Positions 1 to 8,887 of a stretch of DNA of 52,670 nucleotides are shown piece by piece. The stretch is from JBBDIM01 sp040880405. GTDB taxonomy: Bacteria > Planctomycetota > Planctomycetia > Pirellulales > Pirellulaceae. Under the pieces are notes generated by a model. That model had not been told where the DNA came from. It searched no databases and saw nothing but the letters and a program-made list of their open reading frames with translations. Positions within the stretch are counted from its first letter, which is position 1, and every line of letters begins with the position of its first letter. Made by a program: the position numbers and the translations under genes. Location of the stretch: assembly GCA_040880405.1 (NCBI GenBank), contig JBBDIM010000009.1, forward strand, positions 1 through 52,670, written 5' to 3'.

Positions 1-65
1 TTTTTCGCGATACGCTCTCAAAATCGAACACGTCTGATGAAAAAGAGTCCTGACCCCTTTTTCAC
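1..65. repeat. REP-like palindrome, copy 1 (cut by window edge)
   Basis: The right arm at 40-65 carries the core GAGTCCTGACCCC followed by TTTTT. The left part (1-39) is the internal loop of the same element: its reverse complement matches the loops of the copies at 48603 and 50953 (CATC..ACGTGTTC..TTTGAGA.CGTAT.GCG). The outer left arm therefore lies outside the window. The element ends 38 nt before the start codon at 104. Confidence 0.85.
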
Positions 66-103
66 GCTTCGAACCACCGCGAGAGAGAAAGCAAACCAAA
101 GTC

Positions 104-3100
104 ATGGCCAGCCAGTCGAGTAAGCCGCGCCAGCAATCGCAACCGACCCTGGATGAAGGGCAGTGGCCCCTCTATCTCGCGATCACCGCCCTAGCGGCCT
201 ACTTCGCGGCGGCCAGTTTCTTTCTCCTGACGTGGGAACACGACGAGTGGTACCTCGATGCCCGGTCTTACCTGATCGCGACCGGGTTGGTTTGGTTCAT
301 GCTGATGTCGCTCGTGCCGGTGGTGGACCAGCGCGTGCTCCGCCGCGGGATTCAGCTTTCGGTGGTGTTGAGCCTGATTTTGCACCTTAGCTTCTTTATC
401 GGCATGCTCACCCTGGATGTCCTCCCTTCGGCCGACTTGGCGATGCGGCCCAATCGCCGCGAACCTCCCCGGCGCGAACCAGTGGTGATCCCCGATTACA
501 GCCCCCAACAAATGGAGGCCAACGAGGAGACGACCAGCGAGTTCGAACAGCCGATTGATACCGATCCGGTGGAGGTCGAAACCCAACCGGTCCAGCAGCG
601 CGAGCAACCGGTCGAGCAGCCGCAAATGACGCCGCTTCAGGTCCAGGAGATGGAACTCGAGCGGAAGGTCGATCCCAACACGCCGACCAAGGTGCAACAG
701 GAATTCCAAGTCCCGAAGGAGACCCTGCAAGATCTCCCCTCGCAGCTCAGCCGCCGGGAACAATCGATCGAGCGACCGGAACCAACCCCGGTCGAGCGGC
801 CGGAGGTGACCCCGCAGGAAGACCCGGCCCCGCCGGAACTCGCGGCGGGCGAAGCCGCGATGCGGCGGCAGGCGACCGAAATCGAGAGCCGCCAAGTCAA
901 TCCGAATGTCCAATCGACGGCCAGCCGCGCCGCGGAGCTCCAGCGCCAACAGACCGAACAAGCCACTCCCAGCCTAGAGGCCCAGGCGGCCAATCCGCTC
1001 CAGCGGCAAGCGACCCCCAGGGCTGATCAGCCGAGGGCAACCGAAGTTGCCGACGCCCCCCGAACCGCCGAAGTCCAGCAAACCCAAGTCACACCTCAGG
1101 CCAGCCCCCAAGCCAGCGCCAGCCAGACGGCTCGTCGTCAGGCGGAAGCCGCGCTCTCACCGGCGGCGGCCTCGGCATCGATCGAAAACCCAACTCCTCG
1201 GGCCGCGGCCGCCTCGCTGGCCAGGGCCCAGTCGTCCCAAAGTGGCCCAGCCAGCCCACAACTGGCTAGGGCGGAAGTTCCCCGCATGGACCGAGGTTCC
1301 CCCTCGGCCCCGGCCACCAGCCAGCGGGCCGAAGCGGGTGGAGCTAGGGTGAATCAACAGCAGTTCCAGCAACAACAGGCCGCCCAGGCCGCCAGTGGGT
1401 CGTTAGCCCGCAGCGCCCGGAGTGGGGATGGCGTGGAGATGAATTCCATTCCCGCCGGCGAACTGCTCGCGGGAGCCGCCGGGGGCGATACCGCGCGAGA
1501 GTTGGTCGGCGGGCACTCGGCCACTCGGGCCGAAGGAACGGCGGGCTCCGGCGACTTGGCGGGTGAGGTCTCGTTCGGCGCGTTGGATCGTGCTCAGCCT
1601 AGCGGCGCGGGAAGTCCGCGAACCCCCGGCGTCGTGGTGGAGTACATGGGCCCTGGCGTCGCCGGAGCGGATCAGGCGGCTGAGCGATTGGCCCAGGGTC
1701 AAATCGGAGCGGGCGCCTCGGGCGTCGGCCGGATGAGCGAGGGGAGCGGGTCCGATATCGAAGGGGGGCCAACCGGTCCGACCGTCGGCCAGATCGTGGC
1801 GACCGGCGGCTTGAGGGCCTCCGACTGGAAACCGAGCGGCGGGCCGATCACCGGTCGTGACTCCGGGAGCCTCGGTGGCGACCAAGTCGCCGGGCCAAGC
1901 GGATCCATTCCAGCAGCTAGGCGAGGACCTTCCGGCGGACCTGGCGTCGTAGGCGTGCAAGCGGATGCCAGTCAGATGGCCTCGTCCAACGCCAATGGTC
2001 AAGGTTCCGCTCCTTCCCCGGGAGACCTCGCGGGTCCCGCGAGTGGAACGTCGCTGGGGCGCTCAACCGCCATCGGCAGACGATCCGGTGGTGGCGGGAT
2101 GCGGGTTGACGTATCCGCGGAGCTTGGCGCGGGCGGGCTCGGAAATCGGCCCGCGGCTGAAGTGGGCGTGATCGGCCGCCGCGATCTGGAAGAGACACCT
2201 CAATTGGCCTTAAACGCCACGCGGTTCCCGGTGCGTTCCTCGCCGCGAAGTATCCCCCTGCTGAGCACCTCGGCGGCGGTCCCGACCGACGCCTTCAGCC
2301 GCCGGGCCAACCGCAAGAGCCGGGCCGGCGAGGACTCCAACCAAAAGCCGACCCGCAAAACGGAAGAGGCGATCGAACGGGGGCTGTTGTTCCTCGCGCG
2401 GCACCAGATGTCGGATGGTAGCTGGAGCCTGCGGCAGTTCGGCTCTGCCCGGCCTGAGTTCGCCGAAGAATACCAAGATGAGCGAAGCACCCTCGACTCC
2501 GACACCGCCGCTACCGGTTTGGCCCTGCTGGCGTTTCTGGGGGCGGGTTACAACCACCTCGACGAAAAGTACCAACAGGAGGTGAATAAGGGACTCCGGT
2601 TTTTGATCGAACATCAAACCCCCGGTGGCGACCTGTTCATTCCGATGGACCGGCAGTCGAACTCCGCCGGCAGGCTGTACAGTCATGGGATCGCGGCTCT
2701 GGCGTTGTGCGAGGCGTATGGCATGACCCAGGATGAGGCGCTCCGCGAGCCGGCCCAAAAGGCAATCGACTACATCACCGCCGCTCAAGATCCACGGCTC
2801 GGCGGCTGGCGGTACATCCCCGGCGACGGGTCCGATACCTCGGTCACCGGCTGGATGCTGTTGGCTCTCAAGAGTGGCCAATTGTCTGGGCTTTCGGTCG
2901 AGCCGGAAGTGTTCGAGGGAATCAAAAAGTGGTTGAACGCGGCCTCTTACGAATCGCAGGGGCGGTCGCTTTACGTCTATAACCCGCAAGCGGAAGATAC
3001 ACCGCAGCAGCGTCATGGCCGGGTTCCTTCCCGCACGATGACCTCGGTCGGAGCCTTGATTCAGCTTTACCTGGGCAACCGCCGAGACAGCAAGGTCCTT

Positions 3101-3430
3101 CGCGACAGCGCCGACTACATGCTCGAGCATCTGCCGCAAGAAGGCACCCCCGCCAACCCGCAGCGTGATACCTACTACTGGTACTATGCCACCCAGGTGA
3201 TGTTCCACATGAAGGGTGAGTACTGGGAGAAATGGGACAACAAGCTGCACGTCCTGCTGGAAGACTCGCAGGTAATGTCCGGCACGATGGAAGGAAGCTG
3301 GGAACCTTTGGGCGAAATCCCAGACCGCTGGGGTCCCCACGCCGGTCGAATTTATGTGACCGCGATGAACCTCCTCTCGCTGGAGGTCTACCACCGGCAC
3401 CTGCCACTGTATGACGACGTCGCGAAATAA
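104..3430 (+). CDS. Membrane protein with Pro/Gln-rich linker and squalene-cyclase-like C-terminal domain
   Basis: The 1108-residue protein has three predicted membrane segments near residues 22-45, 52-75 and 84-105. A very long low-complexity region follows (about 110-700), rich in Pro, Gln, Ala and Gly, with many short repeats. The C-terminal part (about 735-1100) has the repeated helical pattern of the prenyltransferase/squalene-oxidase alpha-alpha toroid, with segments such as GLLFLARHQMSDGSW, GLRFLIEHQ and DTSVTGWMLLAL. I see no class II cyclase DxDD motif, so a catalytic role is not supported; a scaffold or surface role is as likely. Similar proteins are common in planctomycetes next to moxR/VWA clusters, which could lie upstream of this window. 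The start ATG follows a REP-like palindrome; there is no strong Shine-Dalgarno. Confidence 0.85.
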   Translation: MASQSSKPRQQSQPTLDEGQWPLYLAITALAAYFAAASFFLLTWEHDEWYLDARSYLIATGLVWFMLMSLVPVVDQRVLRRGIQLSVVLSLILHLSFFIGMLTLDVLPSADLAMRPNRREPPRREPVVIPDYSPQQMEANEETTSEFEQPIDTDPVEVETQPVQQREQPVEQPQMTPLQVQEMELERKVDPNTPTKVQQEFQVPKETLQDLPSQLSRREQSIERPEPTPVERPEVTPQEDPAPPELAAGEAAMRRQATEIESRQVNPNVQSTASRAAELQRQQTEQATPSLEAQAANPLQRQATPRADQPRATEVADAPRTAEVQQTQVTPQASPQASASQTARRQAEAALSPAAASASIENPTPRAAAASLARAQSSQSGPASPQLARAEVPRMDRGSPSAPATSQRAEAGGARVNQQQFQQQQAAQAASGSLARSARSGDGVEMNSIPAGELLAGAAGGDTARELVGGHSATRAEGTAGSGDLAGEVSFGALDRAQPSGAGSPRTPGVVVEYMGPGVAGADQAAERLAQGQIGAGASGVGRMSEGSGSDIEGGPTGPTVGQIVATGGLRASDWKPSGGPITGRDSGSLGGDQVAGPSGSIPAARRGPSGGPGVVGVQADASQMASSNANGQGSAPSPGDLAGPASGTSLGRSTAIGRRSGGGGMRVDVSAELGAGGLGNRPAAEVGVIGRRDLEETPQLALNATRFPVRSSPRSIPLLSTSAAVPTDAFSRRANRKSRAGEDSNQKPTRKTEEAIERGLLFLARHQMSDGSWSLRQFGSARPEFAEEYQDERSTLDSDTAATGLALLAFLGAGYNHLDEKYQQEVNKGLRFLIEHQTPGGDLFIPMDRQSNSAGRLYSHGIAALALCEAYGMTQDEALREPAQKAIDYITAAQDPRLGGWRYIPGDGSDTSVTGWMLLALKSGQLSGLSVEPEVFEGIKKWLNAASYESQGRSLYVYNPQAEDTPQQRHGRVPSRTMTSVGALIQLYLGNRRDSKVLRDSADYMLEHLPQEGTPANPQRDTYYWYYATQVMFHMKGEYWEKWDNKLHVLLEDSQVMSGTMEGSWEPLGEIPDRWGPHAGRIYVTAMNLLSLEVYHRHLPLYDDVAK

Positions 3431-3445
3431 CGAGTGCAACCTCTC

Positions 3446-3630
3446 AGGGGATGAGTCCTGGGCTGCTAAAAGTTTGGGGTTGTGGGCGGTTTTCAACCTT
3501 GCGCAACTATTTTTCCTCCAATCGCAAAAGCCCGTGTTTTTCCGGGCGAATCGCCGATTGGACGGAACAAAAACCGCGCATACTAAATCCGTGTCAATGC
3601 CAAACTTTTAGCAGCCCAGATGAGTCCCCT
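3446..3630. repeat. Long inverted repeat, GGGGATRAG family
   Basis: A perfect 18-bp inverted repeat, GGGCTGCTAAAAGTTTGG at 3460-3477 and its complement at 3600-3617, encloses about 120 nt. Both ends carry a GATGAGTCC-type sequence and a run of G or C. It starts 15 nt after the stop of the preceding gene. Confidence 0.75.
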
Positions 3631-3753
3631 CGTTCTCCATTTCAGAAAATAAAAACCCGTTCGCGGAGTGTCCAACGCGGGACTTATCCCCTTTCCGCGC
3701 GACTGGCCAAGGGCGTCTCAATTTTAATCTGCGTAATCACTTCCGCGCGGCGA

Positions 3754-3829
3754 GGGGGATAAGCCCGATTATCGCCGGGCACGTGGGGCGGCATGCCTTG
3801 GCACTTCCAGATAATCGGGCTCATCCCCT
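3754..3829. repeat. Hairpin-forming inverted repeat, GGGGATRAG family
   Basis: The arm GGGGGATAAGCCCGATTATC (3754-3773) pairs with GATAATCGGGCTCATCCCCT (3810-3829) with two mismatches over 20 bp, around a 36-nt loop. It has the same terminal motif as the elements at 3446, 38754 and 38907. Confidence 0.8.
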
Positions 3830-3999
3830 GCGAGGTCACCTCTCAAGAGATCAGTCCCCTCATTTCCCGCCCCGCATAAAATTCCTCCCCACGAGGATTT
3901 CCCACCGGGGGCGAGTTGGCCCGCATACAGGGGACCGTCGCGCGATTACAATGGAGGCTTGCCTGGACCGTTGCCATTGCCCGCTCGGAGTCGTTTACT

Positions 4000-5916
4000 G
4001 TGATCATCGGCCCTGTCTTCACTCGCGAAGCCGCCGTTACCCCTCGCCGCACGAAACTTTACATTTACCGCTCCGTCTACGTGGCCGGTTTGTTTCTGCT
4101 GATGTGTACCGCCTGGTTGGTCATGGCGGGGACGCAAATCATTACCACGGTGGGAGATATGGCTCGGTTCGGGGCCAATCTGTTTCAGGTTCTCGCGCCG
4201 CTGCAACTGTTTCTGGTGATGTTCTTCGCGGCGTTTACCTCGGCCGGGGCGGTCGCCCAAGAGAAAGACCGCAAGACGCTGATTCTGCTGCTGATGACGC
4301 GGCTCAACAACTCGGAACTGGTGCTGGGCAAGCTGCTGGCTAGTTTGCTGCCGATCTTTGTGCTGGTGCTGGCGGCCTTTCCGCTGTTCATGGCGACCTT
4401 GCTGTTTGGCGGGGTGACCGCCTGGCAGGTGGTGCAGGTGTTCGCGGTGACGGTGATGTCCGCCTTGGTCGCCGGCAGCATCGGCAGTTTCATCGCCCTA
4501 TGGCGGGAAAAGACGTTCCAGACATTGTCACTCACCGCCATGGCGATTGTGATTTGGTTGGGCGTCAGTCAGTTGGTCTATAGCGGGGCCCTGTTCGATG
4601 AAGCCTTGGGAATAACGGCCCGCGGCTGGGGACTGGGGCTCAGCCCGGTGCTCGCGGTGCTGGAAGCGGCTCAGCCCTTTCCGAGCGACATCGTTGGCCT
4701 GGAATTGCCGGGCGGTCCGGTAGCGTTGTTTCTGGCGCTGATGAGCCTGCTGGTCTTGGCAATCAACGGCCTGGCGATCGGGTTGGTGCGGGTATGGAAT
4801 CCCTCGCGAGAAGCCCGTCGTGGCAAAACGGAAGAAGCCGAAGCGACCGCGAGTATTTGGGGAGCCGAGCATGACGAAGCCTTGCATGAAGGGGCTCTGG
4901 CCGGCAAATCCGCCAGCGGAAAAACTGCCAGCGGCGAGCCCACCACTTCGGTCGCCGACCGGAAGCGGGAGGGACATGTCGACTCCCAGCGAAAAGACCA
5001 ATCGGCCGAAGTGCCACACCGCCATGTCTGGGATAACCCGGTCCTGTGGCGCGAAACCCAAACCTGGGCCTATGGCCGCAAGGTGTTGATCATCAAGGTG
5101 ATGTATCTGCTACTGGCCGCCTGCGCCGCCGCGTTTTTGTACCAGTTAGTCCAGTCGGGCGATGCCGTGGTCCGGGGAGACGACCTGGGGACCGCGGTTC
5201 CGCCAACCGCCTGGGGGCTGGTCCCCTTGTACCTGATTAGCGTGATTATCATCAACGCCTTAGCAGTTACCGCCATCACCAGCGAGCGAGATGGGCAGGC
5301 CCTTGATCTACTGCTGGTCACCGATCTCTCGCCGCGGGAATTTATCTTCGGCAAGTTGGGTGGCGTGTTGTGGGTGACCCGAGAAATGCTGGTGGCCCCG
5401 ATCGCGATCACCTTCTATCTACTGTACGCGGAGGTGATGACCCCAATCAGTCTGTTTTACGCGGTGGGCGGTTTGCTGGTGATCGATGTGTTTGTGGCGA
5501 TGTTGGGCCTGCACTGCGGCATGATCTACGCCAATAGCCGCACCGCGATCGGCGTGAGCATGGGGACCGTCTTCTTTCTGTTTTTGGGCGTGATCACCTG
5601 CGTGCTGCTGATGATCTCGTTCACGGAGTCGTTCCAGTTCCAGTTGTTCCCGTTTTTGGGCTTCATCGCCGGGGGTGGGTTGGGGTTGTACGTGGCGATC
5701 GGCTATCGTAATCCCTCGCCGGCGATGACCGCCGCGGCCTTTGCCGTGCCGCTAGCCACTTTTTACGCGATCGTGACCTTTCTGCTGGAGAAGGGATTCG
5801 AGGTCTTCCTGGTGACCGCCATGGCCTACGGGTTTACCACCTTGGCGATGCTGATCCCGGCCCTGTTCGACCTGGACATCGAAGTCGGCCGCCGCGCAGG
5901 GCAGGACGATGACTAA
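4000..5916 (+). CDS. ABC-2 family transporter permease, internally duplicated
   Basis: The 638-residue membrane protein consists of two related halves. The first opens with GPVFTREAAVTPRR and the second (near residue 340) with NPVLWRETQTWAYGRK. Each then has a membrane helix, an E-K-D/E-R-D segment (AQEKDRKTLILLLMT; TSERDGQALDLLLVT) and a GKL segment before further helices. This is the layout of ABC-2 permeases fused in tandem, as found in planctomycetes. A charged linker rich in Lys and Ser joins the halves. GTG at 4000 was chosen because the GTREA-type opening is the usual N-terminus of the family and CGGAG lies upstream; the frame is open back to 3916. No ABC ATPase gene is adjacent, so its energising partner and substrate are unknown. 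Confidence 0.8.
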   Translation: MIIGPVFTREAAVTPRRTKLYIYRSVYVAGLFLLMCTAWLVMAGTQIITTVGDMARFGANLFQVLAPLQLFLVMFFAAFTSAGAVAQEKDRKTLILLLMTRLNNSELVLGKLLASLLPIFVLVLAAFPLFMATLLFGGVTAWQVVQVFAVTVMSALVAGSIGSFIALWREKTFQTLSLTAMAIVIWLGVSQLVYSGALFDEALGITARGWGLGLSPVLAVLEAAQPFPSDIVGLELPGGPVALFLALMSLLVLAINGLAIGLVRVWNPSREARRGKTEEAEATASIWGAEHDEALHEGALAGKSASGKTASGEPTTSVADRKREGHVDSQRKDQSAEVPHRHVWDNPVLWRETQTWAYGRKVLIIKVMYLLLAACAAAFLYQLVQSGDAVVRGDDLGTAVPPTAWGLVPLYLISVIIINALAVTAITSERDGQALDLLLVTDLSPREFIFGKLGGVLWVTREMLVAPIAITFYLLYAEVMTPISLFYAVGGLLVIDVFVAMLGLHCGMIYANSRTAIGVSMGTVFFLFLGVITCVLLMISFTESFQFQLFPFLGFIAGGGLGLYVAIGYRNPSPAMTAAAFAVPLATFYAIVTFLLEKGFEVFLVTAMAYGFTTLAMLIPALFDLDIEVGRRAGQDDD

Positions 5917-6175
5917 TGGTCCATCCAATCAGAGTTTACGCGTGGTGTCTGGGTGCCATGCCCACGCCCTCCAACGTGGGCATGAGACGTGTGAGATGAT
6001 CCTGGCTTTTCCGAGAAGTCCGGACGCCGTCTCCGGTTCCATCAGGCGATGTTGCCATTGGGGGAATTTCACGCCCAAGACGGACCGGAGGGCTCGCGCC
6101 CTGCCGCTTTTATTTTCGATTTCGATTCCAATGATAGCGGAGCAGCGCGAGCTGCCCGGTGAAGGGAGTCGCTAG
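5917..6175. other. Intergenic region with one hairpin repeat
   Basis: The 259-nt gap holds the hairpin at 5952-5984 and no supported gene. An open frame spans it, but its product has no recognisable features and reads through the repeat. Confidence 0.6.
5952..5984 (+). repeat. TGCCATGCCCACG hairpin repeat, copy 1
   Basis: The sequence GGTGCCATGCCCACG is followed by an 8-nt loop and CGTGGGCATG, giving a perfect 10-bp stem (5957-5966 with 5975-5984). Nearly the same sequence occurs on the minus strand near 12918-12948 and on the plus strand near 52490-52523. Confidence 0.8.
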
Positions 6176-7432
6176 GTGGAAGCGTTAGTCGCGATCGCTC
6201 CCTGGCTGCTGCCGATGGTCATCTTGCTGGCCTTGTCCGCCCTGTTTTCCGCCTCGGAGGCGGCCTTCTTCTACTTGAAGCTTGAGCAGCGGCGACGCTT
6301 GCAGCGGGGCGGATCTTCGCAGCGAGTCGCGTTTCGGTTATTGCACGATCCGGACCGACTGCTCACGGCGATCTTGTTTTGGAATTTGGTGATCAACGTG
6401 GCCTACTTCAGCCTGGCCTCGATTGTCGGGATTCGCTTGGAGCGGGAAATAGGCACCGCCGCCGCCACTCTGTTCGCAGGGCTCAGCCTGTTGACGATTA
6501 TCTTCTTCAGCGAGATGTTGCCCAAAAGTTTCGCGGTGATGCGGGCCGAAACATTGGTGGGTTGGGCCGCTATCCCGATCAGTCTGGCGGTCCGGATGGT
6601 CGATCCGTTGATGCCGCTCATGCGGGGCGTCAATGCGATTTCTCAGCGAATCATCTGGCCCGGATTCAAGCCGGAAACGTATTTGCAGGTGCAAGACCTG
6701 GAACGGGCCATTGAGGTTTCCACCCAAAGCAAAGCGGTGAAGGCGCACGAAGAGATGGCGCTGCGGGGGATCGTTTCCCTCTCGGACTTACGGCTGGACG
6801 AGGTGATGCGACCGCGAATGCGGTTTGTCACCTTCACTGCCCCGGTCCATCTGACTGATTTGGGCGAGCAAATGACGCCTAGTGGATACGTGATTATCGA
6901 GGATCCCGGCAGTGGCGAGGTCATCTCCGCTTTGAACCTCAGCGACGCAACCAGTTTGCCGGAACAAAACTTGGAAGGGCTCGCGAGCAAGGTCTTGGTT
7001 TTGCCATGGTGCGCCGACGCGGCCGAGGCCTTTCAGCAGATGCTGGCCACCGAGCGGGAAGTGGTGGTGGTGGTCAACGAGATCGGCGAGACGATCGGCG
7101 TGGTAACGCTCCGTGATCTGCTGGACACCATCTTTTCCGATGGAGAAGGGCGGGGCTTTCGGCTGCTTCGGCGGAAGTCGATCCAAGAATTGGAAGAGGG
7201 GGTCTGGATGATCTCTGGGCTGACCAGTCTCCGCCGTCTGACGCGAAGTTTCCAAACCCCCTTGCCAGAAACGCGGCACGTGACGGTCAACGGGATCCTG
7301 CAGGAGGAACTGGGAAAGATCCCGGAGCAGGGGGATGAAGTGGATTGGGGCCCATTTCACTTTGAAGTGCAAGACGCCGATCCGGACGGCCATTGGTCGG
7401 TCAAGCTGACCTTGCGGGAGGTGACCCAGTGA
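6176..7432 (+). CDS. CNNM/CorC-type protein (DUF21-CBS-CorC_HlyC)
   Basis: This 418-residue protein has a DUF21/CNNM membrane domain (about residues 1-180, with the hallmark ALSALFSASEAAFF), a CBS-pair region (about 190-320, including EVMRPRMRFVTF and VVVVNEIGETIGVVTLRDLL) and a C-terminal CorC_HlyC domain (about 340-418). Family members are implicated in divalent metal transport, probably Mg2+ extrusion; the name hemolysin is historical. The GTG start is preceded by GGGAG at a suitable distance. The stop overlaps the next gene by 4 nt (GTGA), so the two are probably translated together. Confidence 0.9.
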   Translation: MEALVAIAPWLLPMVILLALSALFSASEAAFFYLKLEQRRRLQRGGSSQRVAFRLLHDPDRLLTAILFWNLVINVAYFSLASIVGIRLEREIGTAAATLFAGLSLLTIIFFSEMLPKSFAVMRAETLVGWAAIPISLAVRMVDPLMPLMRGVNAISQRIIWPGFKPETYLQVQDLERAIEVSTQSKAVKAHEEMALRGIVSLSDLRLDEVMRPRMRFVTFTAPVHLTDLGEQMTPSGYVIIEDPGSGEVISALNLSDATSLPEQNLEGLASKVLVLPWCADAAEAFQQMLATEREVVVVVNEIGETIGVVTLRDLLDTIFSDGEGRGFRLLRRKSIQELEEGVWMISGLTSLRRLTRSFQTPLPETRHVTVNGILQEELGKIPEQGDEVDWGPFHFEVQDADPDGHWSVKLTLREVTQ

Positions 7433-8415
7433 CATCGCTCGTTTGGATTTTTCTGATGATGGCCCTGGGGGTGTTCTTGAGCGCCTTTTTCAGCGGCTCG
7501 GAAACTGGGTTCTACCGCGTGGCCAGAGTTCGGTTGGTCCTGGATGGCATGGCGGGTGATACGCTGTCCCGGTTTCTGTTGTTCCTAACCAATCACCCCG
7601 CCCTGTTCGTGGCGACCACCCTGATCGGCAACAATATCGCCAACTATTTGGTTTCGCTCTCGGTGGTGATCTTCGCTCAGCGGCTATTCGTCGGCTCCAC
7701 CACCGCCGAGATGCTGCTGCCGCTGGTGACCGCCCCGGTGCTGTTTGTGTACGGCGAACTGCTCCCCAAGTTTTTCTTCTATCAAGCCCCCAATTTTCTC
7801 TTGAGAAAGGGTGGAGGGCTGTTTGCGCTGTTCACGATCCTGTTTGCGCCTTGTTCCATTCTGCTCTGGCTGCTGGGAAGGGCGCTACAGTGGTTGCTCG
7901 GAGACTCCCCCGCGCATGTGAAGCTGATTCTGGCCCGGAAAGAGTTGGAGCAATTGCTCGACGAAGGGAAAGAGGCGGGCATCCTCAATCCGGCCCAGCG
8001 TCTGATGGCTCAAGGTGTGTTCGCGGTCGCGCGGCGGAAAGTCGCGTCGCTGGCGATGCCGGTATCTCGGTCTTGGAACGCGGCGCTCGGTTCGCCCAAC
8101 GCGAGGGCGAGGGCGTTCGCCGCGAGATTACGCCTCCGGGCCATTCCGGTCGTTTCGCCGACGGGCGCAAAAAACGAACTAGTGGGATACATCCAGGTGA
8201 GCGATTTATACCTCACCCGAGACGAAGTGATCCGCAAGGTGCGCCCCTTGCCGGAAATCTCAGCGGGGTTAACCTGCGTGGCGGCGCTCGTTAAATTGCA
8301 GGGCTCCGACGAGACCATGGGCCGCGTCGTGAGCAAGGATGGGCAAACCATCGGCACGGTCACCGTGCATCAGTTACGCAAGGCGATTATGGATTACCAG
8401 GAACAGGCGTCTTAA
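7429..8415 (+). CDS. Second CNNM (DUF21) domain protein, lacking CorC_HlyC
   Basis: The 328-residue product is a paralogue of the preceding protein. The N-terminal membrane domain shows ALGVFLSAFFSGSETGFYR, and a degenerate CBS-like region follows (about residues 190-325, with IPVVSPTGAKNELVGYIQVSDLYL and GQTIGTVTVHQLRKAI). The chain ends without the CorC_HlyC domain of its neighbour. The GTG start at 7429 overlaps the upstream stop as GTGA and is preceded by GGGAGG. An overlapping pair with unequal C-termini suggests a heteromeric membrane transporter, which is an inference. Confidence 0.88.
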   Translation: MTSLVWIFLMMALGVFLSAFFSGSETGFYRVARVRLVLDGMAGDTLSRFLLFLTNHPALFVATTLIGNNIANYLVSLSVVIFAQRLFVGSTTAEMLLPLVTAPVLFVYGELLPKFFFYQAPNFLLRKGGGLFALFTILFAPCSILLWLLGRALQWLLGDSPAHVKLILARKELEQLLDEGKEAGILNPAQRLMAQGVFAVARRKVASLAMPVSRSWNAALGSPNARARAFAARLRLRAIPVVSPTGAKNELVGYIQVSDLYLTRDEVIRKVRPLPEISAGLTCVAALVKLQGSDETMGRVVSKDGQTIGTVTVHQLRKAIMDYQEQAS

Positions 8416-8426
8416 GCTTGCTGACG

Positions 8427-8660
8427 CTATGTCTTGGAGTATCCCAACGACGAAATTACCTGGAACATCTCCTCGTAGGTAATGAACCGACGGCGATGCT
8501 GCAATTTGTAGCCATCGATGGCCTGGGCTAGTTCCTGAGCCGGCGGCGAAAGCCCATCGTGGCTGTTGGTAAACTGACGACGCTCGTCGGGTCCTGAACC
8601 GTTTGAACTCCGGTTTGGGTCGCGTCGATCAATAAATGGCATGGTTGTCGCTTGAGACAT
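8427..8660 (-). CDS. Small conserved planctomycete protein
   Basis: The product is 77 residues, hydrophilic, with no signal peptide or membrane segment. The C-terminal half (LSPPAQELAQAIDGYKL, then QHRRRFITYEEMFQVI and SLGY) resembles a short conserved protein I associate with planctomycete genomes, of unknown function. The ATG at 8660 was preferred over the upstream frame because AAGGGAGA lies 6 nt before it. It converges on the CNNM gene, with only 11 nt between stops. The basic, helical C-terminus could bind nucleic acid, but nothing here proves that. Confidence 0.75.
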   Translation of the reverse strand: MSQATTMPFIDRRDPNRSSNGSGPDERRQFTNSHDGLSPPAQELAQAIDGYKLQHRRRFITYEEMFQVISSLGYSKT

Positions 8661-8887
8661 CCCATTCTCCCTTGGAAGCAGGTAGCACGGCATCGGGTCG
8701 TTTCAAGTCGTTCGAAAGATCCCAGAAAAAGTTACGTTTCTCACTTGGAGAGTCAAACGCGCAGTCCATAAAAAGATCACTTCATTGGAATGCGTGAAAC
8801 GAGCGGCCCGCAAAATTGGGAGAATCGGAATAACCGGCCGCGGGGGATTTAGTGCGGCATCCAGGTTCTGGGAGCACCCTCCACCTC

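Larger units (their letters stand above)
3431..3999. other. Intergenic region with a cluster of palindromes
   Basis: This 569-nt gap has no convincing gene. It is filled with inverted repeats carrying the terminal motif GGGGATRAGYCC, listed separately at 3446-3630 and 3754-3829. A third, weaker arm (GGGACTTATCCCC, 3679-3691) can pair with GGGGGATAAGCCC at 3754. The downstream part must contain the promoter of the ABC-2 permease, but no clear -35/-10 pair was recognised. Confidence 0.7.

Noticed and set aside
2210..3496. Long minus-strand open frame (428 codons) opposite the squalene-cyclase-like gene
   Set aside because: It is a mirror of a well-supported gene in high-GC DNA; the product is rich in Arg, His and Leu and has no domain.
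5909..6175. Possible small gene (88 codons) between the permease and the CNNM gene
   Set aside because: It reads through a hairpin repeat, and the amino acid sequence shows no recognisable feature.
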